DNA from: Psychroserpens ponticola
Lineage (GTDB): Bacteria; Bacteroidota; Bacteroidia; Flavobacteriales; Flavobacteriaceae
Assembly (NCBI RefSeq): GCF_023556315.2
Contig: NZ_CP116221.1
Coordinates: 1,561,001 to 1,625,000 of the forward strand
Direction: 5' to 3'
Length of the DNA stretch: 64,000 nt
A model generated the notes under the pieces. It had not been told where the DNA came from. It did not search any database and saw only the letters and a list, made by a program, of their open reading frames with translations. Below, in pieces: positions 27,031-35,866 of the stretch (positions are counted from its first letter, which is position 1; every line of letters starts with the position of its first letter). The position numbers were made by a program, and so were the translations under genes.

Positions 27031-27450
27031 TTAGTGTTTTAACTTTTCAACTCTATAGCTTATATTAACTTTACTTCTGCCCCATTCTTTTGCTGCGTTA
27101 ACGTCAGTTCCCATATAAATATCGATTTTGTTTGTCCAACGAGAATGCATTTTGTCCTTCACTAAATAGGTGCCTTCTAAGCCATCTACTTTCACTAATG
27201 TATTATGTTTTAAGCCTAATCTCAATAGATCTCTAGATACAGCAATGTAGCGAACTCCAGGCTTTAAACTATCTCCAAAAGCAGTTATATAAGGATTGTT
27301 GTTTGTTTGGGAAACTAAAGAATTGTAAGCTGTTGCAGTGACTTCAAGAGTTTTCCATTCAAATATATTAGGAGCTTCATTTTTACAATTAAAGAGTATT
27401 AACAAAAGAAGTATTAAAATGCATTTCCAACGTATAACTTTAAAAATCAT
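27031..27450 (-). CDS. 3D-domain (RlpA/MltA-like double-psi barrel) lipoprotein
   Basis: A lipoprotein signal ends LILFNC (Cys about residue 22). The mature part reads VTATAYNS, then ITAFGDSLKPGVRYIAVSRDL, then KVDGLEGTYLVKDKMHSRWTNKIDIYMG, which follows the 3D domain of MltA-type lytic transglycosylases, with its aspartates (VKDKM, NKIDIYM). It may cleave or bind peptidoglycan. At 139 residues it has no extra domain. It is convergent with, and directly abuts, the ExbD gene. Confidence 0.8.
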   Translation of the reverse strand: MIFKVIRWKCILILLLLILFNCKNEAPNIFEWKTLEVTATAYNSLVSQTNNNPYITAFGDSLKPGVRYIAVSRDLLRLGLKHNTLVKVDGLEGTYLVKDKMHSRWTNKIDIYMGTDVNAAKEWGRSKVNISYRVEKLKH

Positions 27451-27565
27451 GTTTAAAGATAAGTGTTTTTGTCAAGTTTTAATTTGTTGAGAAAAAAATC
27501 GATATTTATTTGCTTGATATTAATATTATTATTACATTAACCTCATAATCAGTAATTTAAATGCT

Positions 27566-28084
27566 ATGAAAAAAATAGTCTATTTAATCACGTTTTTAGC
27601 ACTTATTGTAGCTTGTTCTAATGAAAACTCTAACAGCGAAGGTCTTAATGCTAAGCAGAAATTAGAATTTTCTGCCAAGAATTTTGTTAATAGCACAATT
27701 GCTTATGACAATAAAGGCGAAATTACATTTGGTGTTACAAAAGATGAATTATACAATTCATTTAATGCTTATGCAACTAAATTTGAAATTGGTTCTCATG
27801 CAGAATCTTATTTAATAGAAGACATAGATGGTAAAAATTATATAAGATTTTATCACAAATCTAATAATGGGTTAGAACAAGTATCGACTATTGCTTTAAT
27901 TAAAAATAAAAACAAAGACTCTTCTTTAATCACCTATAGATCAGGAAGAACAGTATGTACAACTATTGAGTGTGCGAATTGTTGTGGCTGTATACCAGAT
28001 GGAGATTATTGTACTAAGTGTGAAATTGCTCATCTAGATTGTAAAAGAACAACAACTGGTGGTAGTGATCCTATTTCAGAATAA
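27566..28084 (+). CDS. Lipoprotein with a cysteine-rich C-terminus
   Basis: The signal peptide ends LIVACSN (Cys about residue 17). Residues 30-125 are of unknown fold. The C-terminal ~40 residues carry eight cysteines (VCTTIECANCCGCIPDG, then CTKCEIAHLDC), an arrangement that suggests a metal site or a disulfide knot. No known family is apparent. It has its own divergent promoter region relative to the 3D-domain gene. Confidence 0.65.
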   Translation: MKKIVYLITFLALIVACSNENSNSEGLNAKQKLEFSAKNFVNSTIAYDNKGEITFGVTKDELYNSFNAYATKFEIGSHAESYLIEDIDGKNYIRFYHKSNNGLEQVSTIALIKNKNKDSSLITYRSGRTVCTTIECANCCGCIPDGDYCTKCEIAHLDCKRTTTGGSDPISE

Positions 28085-28170
28085 TCGCTATAATTTATTG
28101 AATATTTTTAATCTAAATACTTAGAAATTGAAATTTGTTAATGGTTTGAAGTCGATGACACAGATACAAA

Positions 28171-28494
28171 TCATTGTAGTTTTGAATAATTTATAAGTTC
28201 AATCACAATATTAATTACAGAAACGACAAGTAAAGCCATTAATATAGAATTAAGCAAAAAAGCTATTGTCTTTTGTTTAGACTTGGGTTCATTTTTAGTT
28301 TTTAAAGCAAAAACAAAACCTACAATAGTCATAAAAAACACAAGTAAAATAAGAATTCCGCTTGCGATAGAAAAGAAATTAATTCCGATGACTTCAGAGT
28401 TTGCAAGAGATTTTAAAATAATAAAAAGTAGAATCAGTGCAATACTCGTTATCGCAGATTTGATTGCTTTTTTTGTGTTTTGATTATTACTCAT
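28171..28494 (-). CDS. Small membrane protein with three helices
   Basis: 107 residues with three hydrophobic segments (about 14-32, 36-62 and 78-100) and a basic N-terminus. The KTKNEPKSKQKT loop lies on the cytoplasmic side. No family is recognised. It starts 9 nt after the stop of the E1 gene on the same strand, so it could be the last gene of that transcript. Confidence 0.6.
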   Translation of the reverse strand: MSNNQNTKKAIKSAITSIALILLFIILKSLANSEVIGINFFSIASGILILLVFFMTIVGFVFALKTKNEPKSKQKTIAFLLNSILMALLVVSVINIVIELINYSKLQ

Positions 28495-28503
28495 AATATA
28501 TTA

Positions 28504-30504
28504 TTAATAAGCTAACAGTTCTTTTAAGGAATCTTCAAAACGGCCTTTAGCCATGTATTGATCTTCTAACTGATTTATAAACGGAATTGGCGTTTCTAAA
28601 CTTGCAACACGTTTTACAGGAGCATCTAAGTCTTCAAAACAGTGTTCCATTATTAATGCTGAAATATCACTAGCAATGCCACCAAAAAGAGAATCCTCTT
28701 GCAAAACGATTACTTTTCCCGTCTTACGAACAGAATTGTAAATAGTTTCTGTATCTAAAGGTTGAAGTGTTCTTAAATCAATTAAATCTGCGCTAATATC
28801 ACTATTGTTAACTAAGGTTTCTAAAGCCCAATGAATTCCAGCTCCATAAGAAATTATGGTGATATCATTTCCTTCTTTTAAAAGTGCCGCTTTACCAAAT
28901 GGGATGGTATAATAATCTATAGGAACATCTTGTCGAATACTTCTGTATAAGGCTTTATGCTCAAAAAACAATACAGGATTTGGATCATTTATAGCTGTTG
29001 CTAATAAGCCTTTTGCATCGTAAGGAAATGCTGGATAAACAACTTTTAAACCAGGCGTCTTGGTAAACCATGCTTCATTAGTTTGCGAGTGAAATGGTCC
29101 AGCTGCTACGCCTCCACCACAAGGCATTCTTAAAACAACATCAGCTTGTTGATTCCAGCGATAGTGAGATTTAGCTAAATAATTGACTACAGGATTAAAC
29201 CCTGAAGTCACAAAATCTGCAAATTGCATTTCTACTACAGATTTTATACCAGCAATAGATAATCCCATTCCAGCTTCTACAATAGCTGATTCACAAATTG
29301 GAGTATTTCTAACACGTTCTTTACCAAACTCTTTCACGAAACCATCTGTGATTTTAAAAACGCCACCATATTCTGCAACATCTTGGCCCATAATTACAAG
29401 ATCTTTATGTTGTTGCATCGATTGTTTTAACCCTTGAGAAATGGCATCAATTAACCGAAGTTCTTCTGTTTCTGAATTAGGATTAACCTCCTTGTATTCA
29501 AATGGTTTGTATATGTCATTTAATTCAGTGGTTAAATCAGCAACAATTGGTGCTTCATCGAAAGCAATTTGCAAGTTCTCATTAATTTCATGTACAAAGC
29601 CTTCTTTGATAGCAACGACTTGTTTTTCAGTTAAAATCTTTTCATCTTTTAAGTAAGCTTGAAAGTTTTCTAAAGGATCTTTTTTAGCCCACTCTTGCAG
29701 TAATGCTTTAGGAACATATTTAGTGCCACTCGCCTCTTCATGACCACGCATTCTAAACGTTTTAAATTCTACAAGAATTGGTCTTGGTCGTTTGCGAATG
29801 CTTTGTGCTAATTTTTTTATTTTAGAATAGACTTCAATGACATTATTTCCATCAAGTATAAAAGATTCCATACCATAACCTTTTCCTCGATCGGCAATAT
29901 CTTTACATCTATATTGTTCATTGGTTGGTGTTGATAATCCGTAACCATTATTTTCAACACAAAATAATACAGGTAATTGCCAAACAGATGCTACATTTAA
30001 TGCTTCATGGAAATCGCCTTCGCTCGTTCCTCCTTCACCAGTAAATACAGCAGTAACTTGCTTTTTGTTTTTCAATAAACTAGCTAAAGCTATACCATCT
30101 GCAACACCTAATTGTGGTCCGAGATGAGAAATCATTCCAACAATATTGTACTCTTGAGTTCCAAAATGAAATGAACGATCACGCCCTTTAGTAAATCCAT
30201 TTGCTTTGCCTTGCCATTGGCTAAATAATCGATGCAATGGAATGTTTCTTGAAGTAAATACGCCTAAATTCCTGTGCATTGGCAAAATGTATTCTTCATT
30301 GTCTAAAGCCATTGTAACACCAACAGAAATTGCTTCTTGTCCAATACCTGAAAACCATTTAGAAATTTTACCTTGACGCAACAAAATAAGCATTTTCTCT
30401 TCTATTAACCTAGGCTTAAGCATGTTCTTGTAAAGCTTTAATAGCGTTCGGTCATCTACATTTTTTTTGTCAAAAGTAATTGTACTCCTTGTGGAAGTCA
30501 GCAT
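28504..30504 (-). CDS. Fused E1 alpha/beta 2-oxoacid (2-oxoisovalerate-type) dehydrogenase
   Basis: The thiamine-diphosphate-dependent E1 component that decarboxylates branched-chain or related 2-oxoacids. The N-terminal half is E1 alpha, with the ThDP motif TGEGGTSEGDFHEALNVASVWQLPVLF...ENNGYG and the phosphorylation-loop-like FRMRGHEEAS. The C-terminal half, from about residue 345, is E1 beta (DVAEYGGVFKITDGF, CESAIVEAGMGLSIAG, RMPCGGG). The alpha-beta fusion in one 666-residue chain is common in Bacteroidota. E2 and E3 are not in the window. Confidence 0.92.
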   Translation of the reverse strand: MLTSTRSTITFDKKNVDDRTLLKLYKNMLKPRLIEEKMLILLRQGKISKWFSGIGQEAISVGVTMALDNEEYILPMHRNLGVFTSRNIPLHRLFSQWQGKANGFTKGRDRSFHFGTQEYNIVGMISHLGPQLGVADGIALASLLKNKKQVTAVFTGEGGTSEGDFHEALNVASVWQLPVLFCVENNGYGLSTPTNEQYRCKDIADRGKGYGMESFILDGNNVIEVYSKIKKLAQSIRKRPRPILVEFKTFRMRGHEEASGTKYVPKALLQEWAKKDPLENFQAYLKDEKILTEKQVVAIKEGFVHEINENLQIAFDEAPIVADLTTELNDIYKPFEYKEVNPNSETEELRLIDAISQGLKQSMQQHKDLVIMGQDVAEYGGVFKITDGFVKEFGKERVRNTPICESAIVEAGMGLSIAGIKSVVEMQFADFVTSGFNPVVNYLAKSHYRWNQQADVVLRMPCGGGVAAGPFHSQTNEAWFTKTPGLKVVYPAFPYDAKGLLATAINDPNPVLFFEHKALYRSIRQDVPIDYYTIPFGKAALLKEGNDITIISYGAGIHWALETLVNNSDISADLIDLRTLQPLDTETIYNSVRKTGKVIVLQEDSLFGGIASDISALIMEHCFEDLDAPVKRVASLETPIPFINQLEDQYMAKGRFEDSLKELLAY

Positions 30505-30529
30505 AGTAATTCGAATTGTATTTATAAAT

Positions 30530-30537
30530 CAAATGTA
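30530..30537 (-). promoter_or_regulatory. -7 promoter box for the E1 gene
   Basis: Plus-strand CAAATGTA reads TACATTTG on the minus strand (TAnnTTTG), about 26 nt upstream of the E1 start codon. Confidence 0.5.
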
Positions 30538-30617
30538 ATTAAAAATTGATTGAAATGTCTTTAAACCGTATTTTTTTTAAGCACATAAAACCTATATGAA
30601 TTTACCGATGTTTTCAT

Positions 30618-30625
30618 TATTTTTG
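30618..30625 (+). promoter_or_regulatory. -7 promoter box for the dioxygenase gene
   Basis: TATTTTTG matches TAnnTTTG and lies 31 nt upstream of the ATG at 30657. It is divergent from the E1 promoter. Confidence 0.5.
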
Positions 30626-30656
30626 CAGTAAAGCAAGTAATACTTAAATTTTAATC

Positions 30657-31604
30657 ATGGAAAGAATACCTAGTGTTAATCTTGAAGATTTTATTTCAGG
30701 AGACCAAAATAGAAAACAAAAATTTATTGATGAAATAGGAAAAGCATACGAGGAGATAGGTTTTGTAGCTTTAAAAGGTCATTTTTTAAATGATGCTTTA
30801 TTGGACAGTTTATATACTGAGGTAAAAAATTTTTTCACCTTACCAATTGATGCGAAACGCAAATATGAAATTGAAGGTATTGGTGGTCAGCGTGGTTATG
30901 TCTCTTTCGGAAAAGAAAGTGCTAAAGGGAAAAAAGAAGGTGATTTAAAAGAATTTTGGCATTTCGGACAATATGTTGATGATGATCCAGAACGCGCGAA
31001 AGAATATCCTGAAAATGTTGATGTAAAAGAATTACCTGAATTCAATAGCGTTGGTAAAGAAACCTATGCCATGCTTGAAAAAACAGCAAAGTATGTTTTA
31101 AGAGCTTTAGCTTTGTATTTGGATTTAGAAGAGACATATTTTGATGATTATATTCATAATGGGAATTCAATTTTAAGACCAATTCACTATCCTCCAATTA
31201 ATTCAGAACCTAAAAATGCAGTTCGTGCTGCTGCTCATGGTGATATTAATTTAATTACTTTATTAATGGGTGCTCAAGGACGTGGATTACAAGTTCAAAA
31301 TCATAAACAAGAATGGATTGATGCAATTGCAGAACCAGACGAATTAATGATTAATGTAGGTGATATGTTATCAAGACATACAAATAACAAATTGAAATCG
31401 ACAATACATCGCGTTGTGAATCCTCCAAGAGAACTTTGGGGAACATCTCGTTATTCTATTCCATTTTTTATGCATCCAATTAGCGAAATGAAATTAGATG
31501 TTTTAGAGAGTTGTATTGATGATGAAAACCCAAAACAGTTTGATGATATAACTGCTGGAGAGTTTTTAAATGAACGTCTAATTGAGCTAGGCCTTAAAAA
31601 ATAA
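30657..31604 (+). CDS. Isopenicillin-N-synthase-like 2-oxoglutarate/Fe(II) dioxygenase
   Basis: The iron ligands are visible as HGD (AAHGDINLITLL) and the distal His in STIHRVVNPP; the 2-oxoglutarate-binding R-x-S follows in SRYSIPFF. The N-terminal DIOX_N-like part has GKAYEEIGFVALKGH. 315 residues is typical. Members of this family hydroxylate or oxidise small molecules. The substrate cannot be told from the sequence, and the neighbours give no pathway. Confidence 0.88.
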   Translation: MERIPSVNLEDFISGDQNRKQKFIDEIGKAYEEIGFVALKGHFLNDALLDSLYTEVKNFFTLPIDAKRKYEIEGIGGQRGYVSFGKESAKGKKEGDLKEFWHFGQYVDDDPERAKEYPENVDVKELPEFNSVGKETYAMLEKTAKYVLRALALYLDLEETYFDDYIHNGNSILRPIHYPPINSEPKNAVRAAAHGDINLITLLMGAQGRGLQVQNHKQEWIDAIAEPDELMINVGDMLSRHTNNKLKSTIHRVVNPPRELWGTSRYSIPFFMHPISEMKLDVLESCIDDENPKQFDDITAGEFLNERLIELGLKK

Positions 31605-31610
31605 TAATTT

Positions 31611-31655
31611 TGTCACATCGAGAGCAGTCGAGTTGTTCTAAAATAGTTCTCGACT
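31611..31655. repeat. Copy of a short dispersed repeat with hairpin
   Basis: TGTCACATCGAGAGCAGTCG (31611-31630) matches the repeat core at 17456-17481. AGTCGAG (31626-31632) can pair with CTCGACT (31649-31655). It lies between the dioxygenase and YciH genes and may act as a weak terminator. Confidence 0.55.
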
Positions 31656-31684
31656 AGAATTGAACTGATTTGAGTAACTAAATT

Positions 31685-32017
31685 ATGGATTTACAAGATC
31701 AATTAAAAAACCTATTCCCAGATCACGTTTCAAAGGAAGATCCTAAAGAAAAGGATGTGCAAAAACAAGACATTTGGTTGCAAGACGATCCTATTATTTG
31801 CAAATATGAAAAACGAAAAGGAAAACCAATTACCATTTTAGAAGGGTATACAGGAGCAGATAAAGATTTTAAATTGCTTGCCAAAGAGCTTAAACAAAAG
31901 TTAAGTGTTGGTGGTAGTTTTAAAGATAATAAAATCATCATTCAAGGTGATTATAGAGATAAAATTATGCAGATGCTAAAGGAAAAAGGATTTGCAGTTA
32001 AACGTGTAGGAGGATAA
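31685..32017 (+). CDS. yciH: SUI1/YciH-family translation initiation factor
   Basis: 110 residues ending in a SUI1 domain: KRKGKPITILEGYTGADKDFKLLAKELKQKLSVGGSFKDNKIIIQGDYRDKI is the conserved eIF1-like core with the GGS loop. In E. coli YciH influences start-codon selection. The N-terminal ~35 residues are charged and flexible. The DUF1835 gene starts 2 nt after its stop. Confidence 0.92.
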   Translation: MDLQDQLKNLFPDHVSKEDPKEKDVQKQDIWLQDDPIICKYEKRKGKPITILEGYTGADKDFKLLAKELKQKLSVGGSFKDNKIIIQGDYRDKIMQMLKEKGFAVKRVGG

Positions 32018-32019
32018 TT

Positions 32020-32958
32020 ATGAATAAAGCACTTCATATTACAAATGGGAACTCTTTAACTAATGTTCTTAAAGAATTAGAAATTAAAGGTGATATCTTG
32101 ACTTGGCAAGAAATGCTTTGCGAAGGGCCAACTATTGCGCATATTGATTCAGACGAGTTTATAGAAGTGCGACAACAATTTTTAAGTGATTTTTATAATA
32201 TTGAAATTAATGAAAAGGAACTTAAAAAGGAAATAAACAAATTAAATGCTATTGAAGATTATACCGAAATCATATTATGGTTTGAATTTGATTTATTTTG
32301 TCATATAAATCTTCTTGGAGTATTGAGTTTATTACATCAAAAAGAGATTAACCTTCCACTCTATTTAGTTTGTAGTGGACGAATAGAAGGTGATAAAAAC
32401 CTTAAAGGTTTATCTGAACTTTCTACAGAACAACTCTATAAACATTATGATGAGCGTATTCAATTAACAGAAAAAGATAAAGACCTTGCCATTACGTTAT
32501 GGAGAACTTATTGTGGTAAAGATCATAATTTGTTCAAACCGTATATTGTTCAAGAATCCTCATTTAAATATCTTAGTAATTGTTTAAAAGCACATTTAAG
32601 ACGCTTTCCAGATTCTAGAAGCGGATTAAATATTTTGGAAAAGAACATATTAGAAATCGTTAGAGATAACGACATAAAATCTAAGCATCATTTATTAGGT
32701 TACATCATGAATTATCAAGGGTTTTATGGTTATGGAGATTTACAATTGGATCGTATGATACATCAATTATCTCTGTTTTTTGATATTAATGAAACTCAAT
32801 TAAAACTCAATAGAAAAGGTCATGAAGCCTTAGTTAAAATTCATAATTTCTCAGTAGAGATTAATAACAATATGACCTATGGAGGATTGAATCGATTAGA
32901 TTTTCAATTCAATAAAGAAGAAAATAAACTTGTAAAAACAAATATTAATGTCCATTAA
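32020..32958 (+). CDS. DUF1835 domain-containing protein
   Basis: 312 residues, cytoplasmic. The N-terminal part has the DUF1835 signature LHITNGNSLTNVLKELEIKGDILTWQEMLCEGP and ILWFEFDLFCHINLLGVL. The family function is unknown. The gene is sandwiched between yciH (2 nt gap) and a nucleoside phosphorylase gene that overlaps its last 11 nt, so the three are probably co-expressed. Confidence 0.82.
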   Translation: MNKALHITNGNSLTNVLKELEIKGDILTWQEMLCEGPTIAHIDSDEFIEVRQQFLSDFYNIEINEKELKKEINKLNAIEDYTEIILWFEFDLFCHINLLGVLSLLHQKEINLPLYLVCSGRIEGDKNLKGLSELSTEQLYKHYDERIQLTEKDKDLAITLWRTYCGKDHNLFKPYIVQESSFKYLSNCLKAHLRRFPDSRSGLNILEKNILEIVRDNDIKSKHHLLGYIMNYQGFYGYGDLQLDRMIHQLSLFFDINETQLKLNRKGHEALVKIHNFSVEINNNMTYGGLNRLDFQFNKEENKLVKTNINVH

Positions 32959-33820
32959 AAATTCTGAATTAATACTAAATCCCGATGGCAGTGTTTATCA
33001 TTTAAATCTTAAACCTGAAAACATTTCTGACACTATTATTTTTGTTGGAGATCAAGATCGTGTTGAAAAAATCACGAAGCATTTTGATCGTATTGAGTTT
33101 AGTACTCAAAAAAGGGAGTTTAAAACACAAACTGGATATTATCAAGAGAAACGAATTACGGTAATTTCAACAGGTATAGGACCAGATAATATTGATATTG
33201 TATTGAATGAATTGGATGCATTGGTCAATATTAACCTACAAACTAGACAGCCAAAAACTGACTTGACGAGTTTGAAAATTGTTAGAATTGGTACTTCGGG
33301 TTCATTACAAGCTGATATTCCTGTAGATGCATTTGTAATCAGTACTCATGGATTGGATATAAACGGAATGTTGCATTTTTATCAAATAGATGACATTTGT
33401 AATCCAGAAGTAGAAGATGCTTTTATTGCACATACCAATTGGGATAAAAATAAAGCAAGACCAATTGTTATTAATAATAGTAAGTATTTAGAAAACCATT
33501 TTGATAGTGATCAAGTGTTTAAGGGTATGACAGGAACTGCAGGTGGATTTTATGGTCCACAAGGAAGAGTGCTAAGATTACCATTGAAAGATGCAACGCT
33601 CAATTCTAAATTAGATGTATTTTCATATAAAGATTTTAGGATAACAAATTTTGAAATGGAAACTTCTGTTATATATGGTTTGTCTAAATTATTAGGTCAT
33701 GAAGCGCTTTCATTAAATGCTATTATTGCAAATCGACCAAATGGAGATTTCAGTAAAGACCCAAAACAGACTGTAGAAAATCTAATTAATTATGCATTAG
33801 AGCGCATTATAAATATATAA
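32948..33820 (+). CDS. Nucleoside phosphorylase (uridine phosphorylase-like)
   Basis: The phosphate-binding segment FVGDQDRVEKI, then VISTGIGPDNIDIVLNEL, then VRIGTSGSLQADIPVDAFV follow the PNP/UDP phosphorylase family, and FEMETSVIYGLSKLLGH contains the ribose-binding EMET. 290 residues. It cleaves nucleosides with phosphate to free bases; whether uridine or purine cannot be decided by eye. The ATG overlaps the DUF1835 gene by 11 nt. Confidence 0.88.
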   Translation: MSIKNSELILNPDGSVYHLNLKPENISDTIIFVGDQDRVEKITKHFDRIEFSTQKREFKTQTGYYQEKRITVISTGIGPDNIDIVLNELDALVNINLQTRQPKTDLTSLKIVRIGTSGSLQADIPVDAFVISTHGLDINGMLHFYQIDDICNPEVEDAFIAHTNWDKNKARPIVINNSKYLENHFDSDQVFKGMTGTAGGFYGPQGRVLRLPLKDATLNSKLDVFSYKDFRITNFEMETSVIYGLSKLLGHEALSLNAIIANRPNGDFSKDPKQTVENLINYALERIINI

Positions 33821-33860
33821 TTAATTCAAATCTTCTTAACTTCATTCCTAGAACTAAAAT

Positions 33861-34718
33861 ATGAAACGAATAAATATTGGTGGAGTTCCTGAGCATTTTA
33901 ATTTAGCTTGGTATTTAACGCTTAAAAACGGAGAGTATAAAAATGAAGGAATCAATCTAAGATGGAAAGATTACTTTGGAGGCACAGGAGCTATGAATAA
34001 GGGCTTACGTGAAGGCGAGATTGATATGGCAGTTATACTAACCGAAGGTATCATTAAAGATATTATAGATGGCAATCCTAGTAAAATAGTCCAAACGTTT
34101 GTGCAATCGCCATTAATTTGGGGAATTCATGTAGCACACAATTCTGATTTTGAATCGATTGAAGATTTAAAAGGAAAAAAAGCAGCAATTAGCAGATATG
34201 GTTCTGGCTCACATTTGATGGCATTTATAAATGCTGAAAGCAATAATTGGAACCTTGAAGAGGACCTTGATTTTGAGGTTATAAAAAATCTTGATGGCGC
34301 AGTTGAAGGCTTAACAAATGGTGTTGCAGATTATTTTATGTGGGAAAAATTCACAACAAAACCAATAGTTGATGAAGGCGTTTTTAGGCGTATAGCTAAT
34401 TGCCCTACGCCATGGCCTTGTTTTGTAATAGCTGTGAATAATGAGTTTTTTGAAAATAATAAAGAAGACGTTAAAACTATTTTAAACATCATTAACAACA
34501 CTACAAGTGAGTTTAAATCTATTCCAAGTATTGATGTTACAATTGCTAACAGATATGATCAAAGGTTAGAAGATGTACAAGAATGGTTGTCATTAACAGA
34601 GTGGTCACAAGATGTAATAGATGAAGCAACCATCATGACTGTTCAAGAAAAACTATTAGAGTTGGATATTATTCCAAAATCCATTGACTATTCTGATTTG
34701 ATTCACGATTTAAAGTAA
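33861..34718 (+). CDS. SsuA/THI5-like substrate-binding-fold protein without signal peptide
   Basis: The fold is that of NMT1/ABC transporter periplasmic binding proteins: INIGGVPEHFNLAWYLTLKNGEYKNEGINLRW, then GEIDMAVILTEG, then DLKGKKAAISRYGSGSH, then GVADYFMWEKFTT. It starts MKRINIG with no signal peptide or lipobox, and no permease or ATPase gene lies nearby. It may be a cytoplasmic enzyme or sensor of this fold rather than a transport component. Confidence 0.75.
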   Translation: MKRINIGGVPEHFNLAWYLTLKNGEYKNEGINLRWKDYFGGTGAMNKGLREGEIDMAVILTEGIIKDIIDGNPSKIVQTFVQSPLIWGIHVAHNSDFESIEDLKGKKAAISRYGSGSHLMAFINAESNNWNLEEDLDFEVIKNLDGAVEGLTNGVADYFMWEKFTTKPIVDEGVFRRIANCPTPWPCFVIAVNNEFFENNKEDVKTILNIINNTTSEFKSIPSIDVTIANRYDQRLEDVQEWLSLTEWSQDVIDEATIMTVQEKLLELDIIPKSIDYSDLIHDLK

Positions 34719-34835
34719 GTTTAATGGTAGGAGTTTTATTTATAAGGCTGTTATATTAGTGAAAATTAGTTCAAATGAAAATTAACAAAACTTTAATGTT
34801 TTGGCTCATAAGTTTCTATTATTCAAAAATTTAGT

Positions 34836-34843
34836 TACATTTG
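34836..34843 (+). promoter_or_regulatory. -7 promoter box for the small membrane protein gene
   Basis: TACATTTG matches TAnnTTTG, about 43 nt upstream of the ATG at 34887. It supports this small ORF being expressed. Confidence 0.45.
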
Positions 34844-34886
34844 TTGTATCCTGAACCTACTAATAACTTAACAATACTTGAAGAAT

Positions 34887-35072
34887 ATGATAATGATTAT
34901 TACTTTGATTCTATGTTTCTTAGTTACTATAAATTTCTTACTTCTTATATTCAGTTGTAATAAAACTGGAAAGAAAAGTACTAAGGAAAAACCTATTATA
35001 CTTAATTCTGGTAAATCCTCAATTCCTAACAAACAAATTGCAAGAACTCATCTTGCACCAACAGGAAGTTAA
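34887..35072 (+). CDS. Small membrane or lipoprotein-like hypothetical protein
   Basis: 61 residues from ATG 34887 (a TTG at 34878 in frame is less likely). A long hydrophobic segment (residues 1-24, ending LLLIFSC) is followed by a basic, Ser/Thr-rich tail. The FSC could be a weak lipobox. A good -7 box lies upstream. No family is recognised. Confidence 0.45.
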   Translation: MIMIITLILCFLVTINFLLLIFSCNKTGKKSTKEKPIILNSGKSSIPNKQIARTHLAPTGS

Positions 35073-35101
35073 ACTATTAAATACTTTTTAATTTTACAGT
35101 C

Positions 35102-35770
35102 TTATTCCCAATTTATAGGTTCATATCCTTTTTCTGTTAAATACAAATTAGCTTTACTAAAATGCTTGTTGTTAAACCAATAGCCTCTATTCGCGCTTAA
35201 AGGTGAAGGATGTCCAGATGTTAAAATATGGTGTCTAAATCCATCAATAAATTTCGCTTTTTGTTTCGCAAATCCTCCCCAAAGCAAAAAGACAACTTCT
35301 TTTTTTTCTTTGCTAATTATCTTAATTATAGCATTTGTGAAATTTTCCCAGCCCTTTTTTTGATGGCTACCAGCTTGTTGAGCTCTAACCGTAAGCGTTG
35401 CATTTAATAATAAAACACCTTGTTTTGCCCAGCGTTCAAGATTACCAGATTCTGGATATTGCAAGCCTAAATCACGTTCAATTTCTTTAAAAACATTAAC
35501 TAATGAAGGTGGATGTGAAACCGTGTCATTTACAGAAAAACAAAGCCCATTAGCTTGACCTTCACCATGATAAGGGTCTTGACCAATAATAACTATTTTT
35601 ACATCATTAAAATGGCAATTATTTAAAGCTGAAAAAATCTGATTTTTTATTGGATAGCAGTTGTGAAGCAAATATTCAGTCTCAACAAAAGCTAAAAGAT
35701 CTTTAAAGTAAGGTTTATCGAATTCGTCAATTAGTATGTTTTTCCAGCTTTCGTGTATGTTTACCTTCAT
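35102..35770 (-). CDS. ung: Uracil-DNA glycosylase
   Basis: Removes uracil from DNA at the start of base-excision repair. Family 1 motifs are clear: IIGQDPYHGEGQANGLCFSV with the catalytic aspartate D65, and the Leu/His loop SGHPSPLSANRGYW. 222 residues is normal. Monocistronic and divergent from the JmjC-like gene. Confidence 0.97.
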   Translation of the reverse strand: MKVNIHESWKNILIDEFDKPYFKDLLAFVETEYLLHNCYPIKNQIFSALNNCHFNDVKIVIIGQDPYHGEGQANGLCFSVNDTVSHPPSLVNVFKEIERDLGLQYPESGNLERWAKQGVLLLNATLTVRAQQAGSHQKKGWENFTNAIIKIISKEKKEVVFLLWGGFAKQKAKFIDGFRHHILTSGHPSPLSANRGYWFNNKHFSKANLYLTEKGYEPINWE

Positions 35771-35866
35771 TTTATCTAAAAAAATATACTATTATCTAAA
35801 ATATGAATAATGTCATAAAATTGTATTGACAAATATACTATATTCGTTTGCGTAAAATCTGCAATC

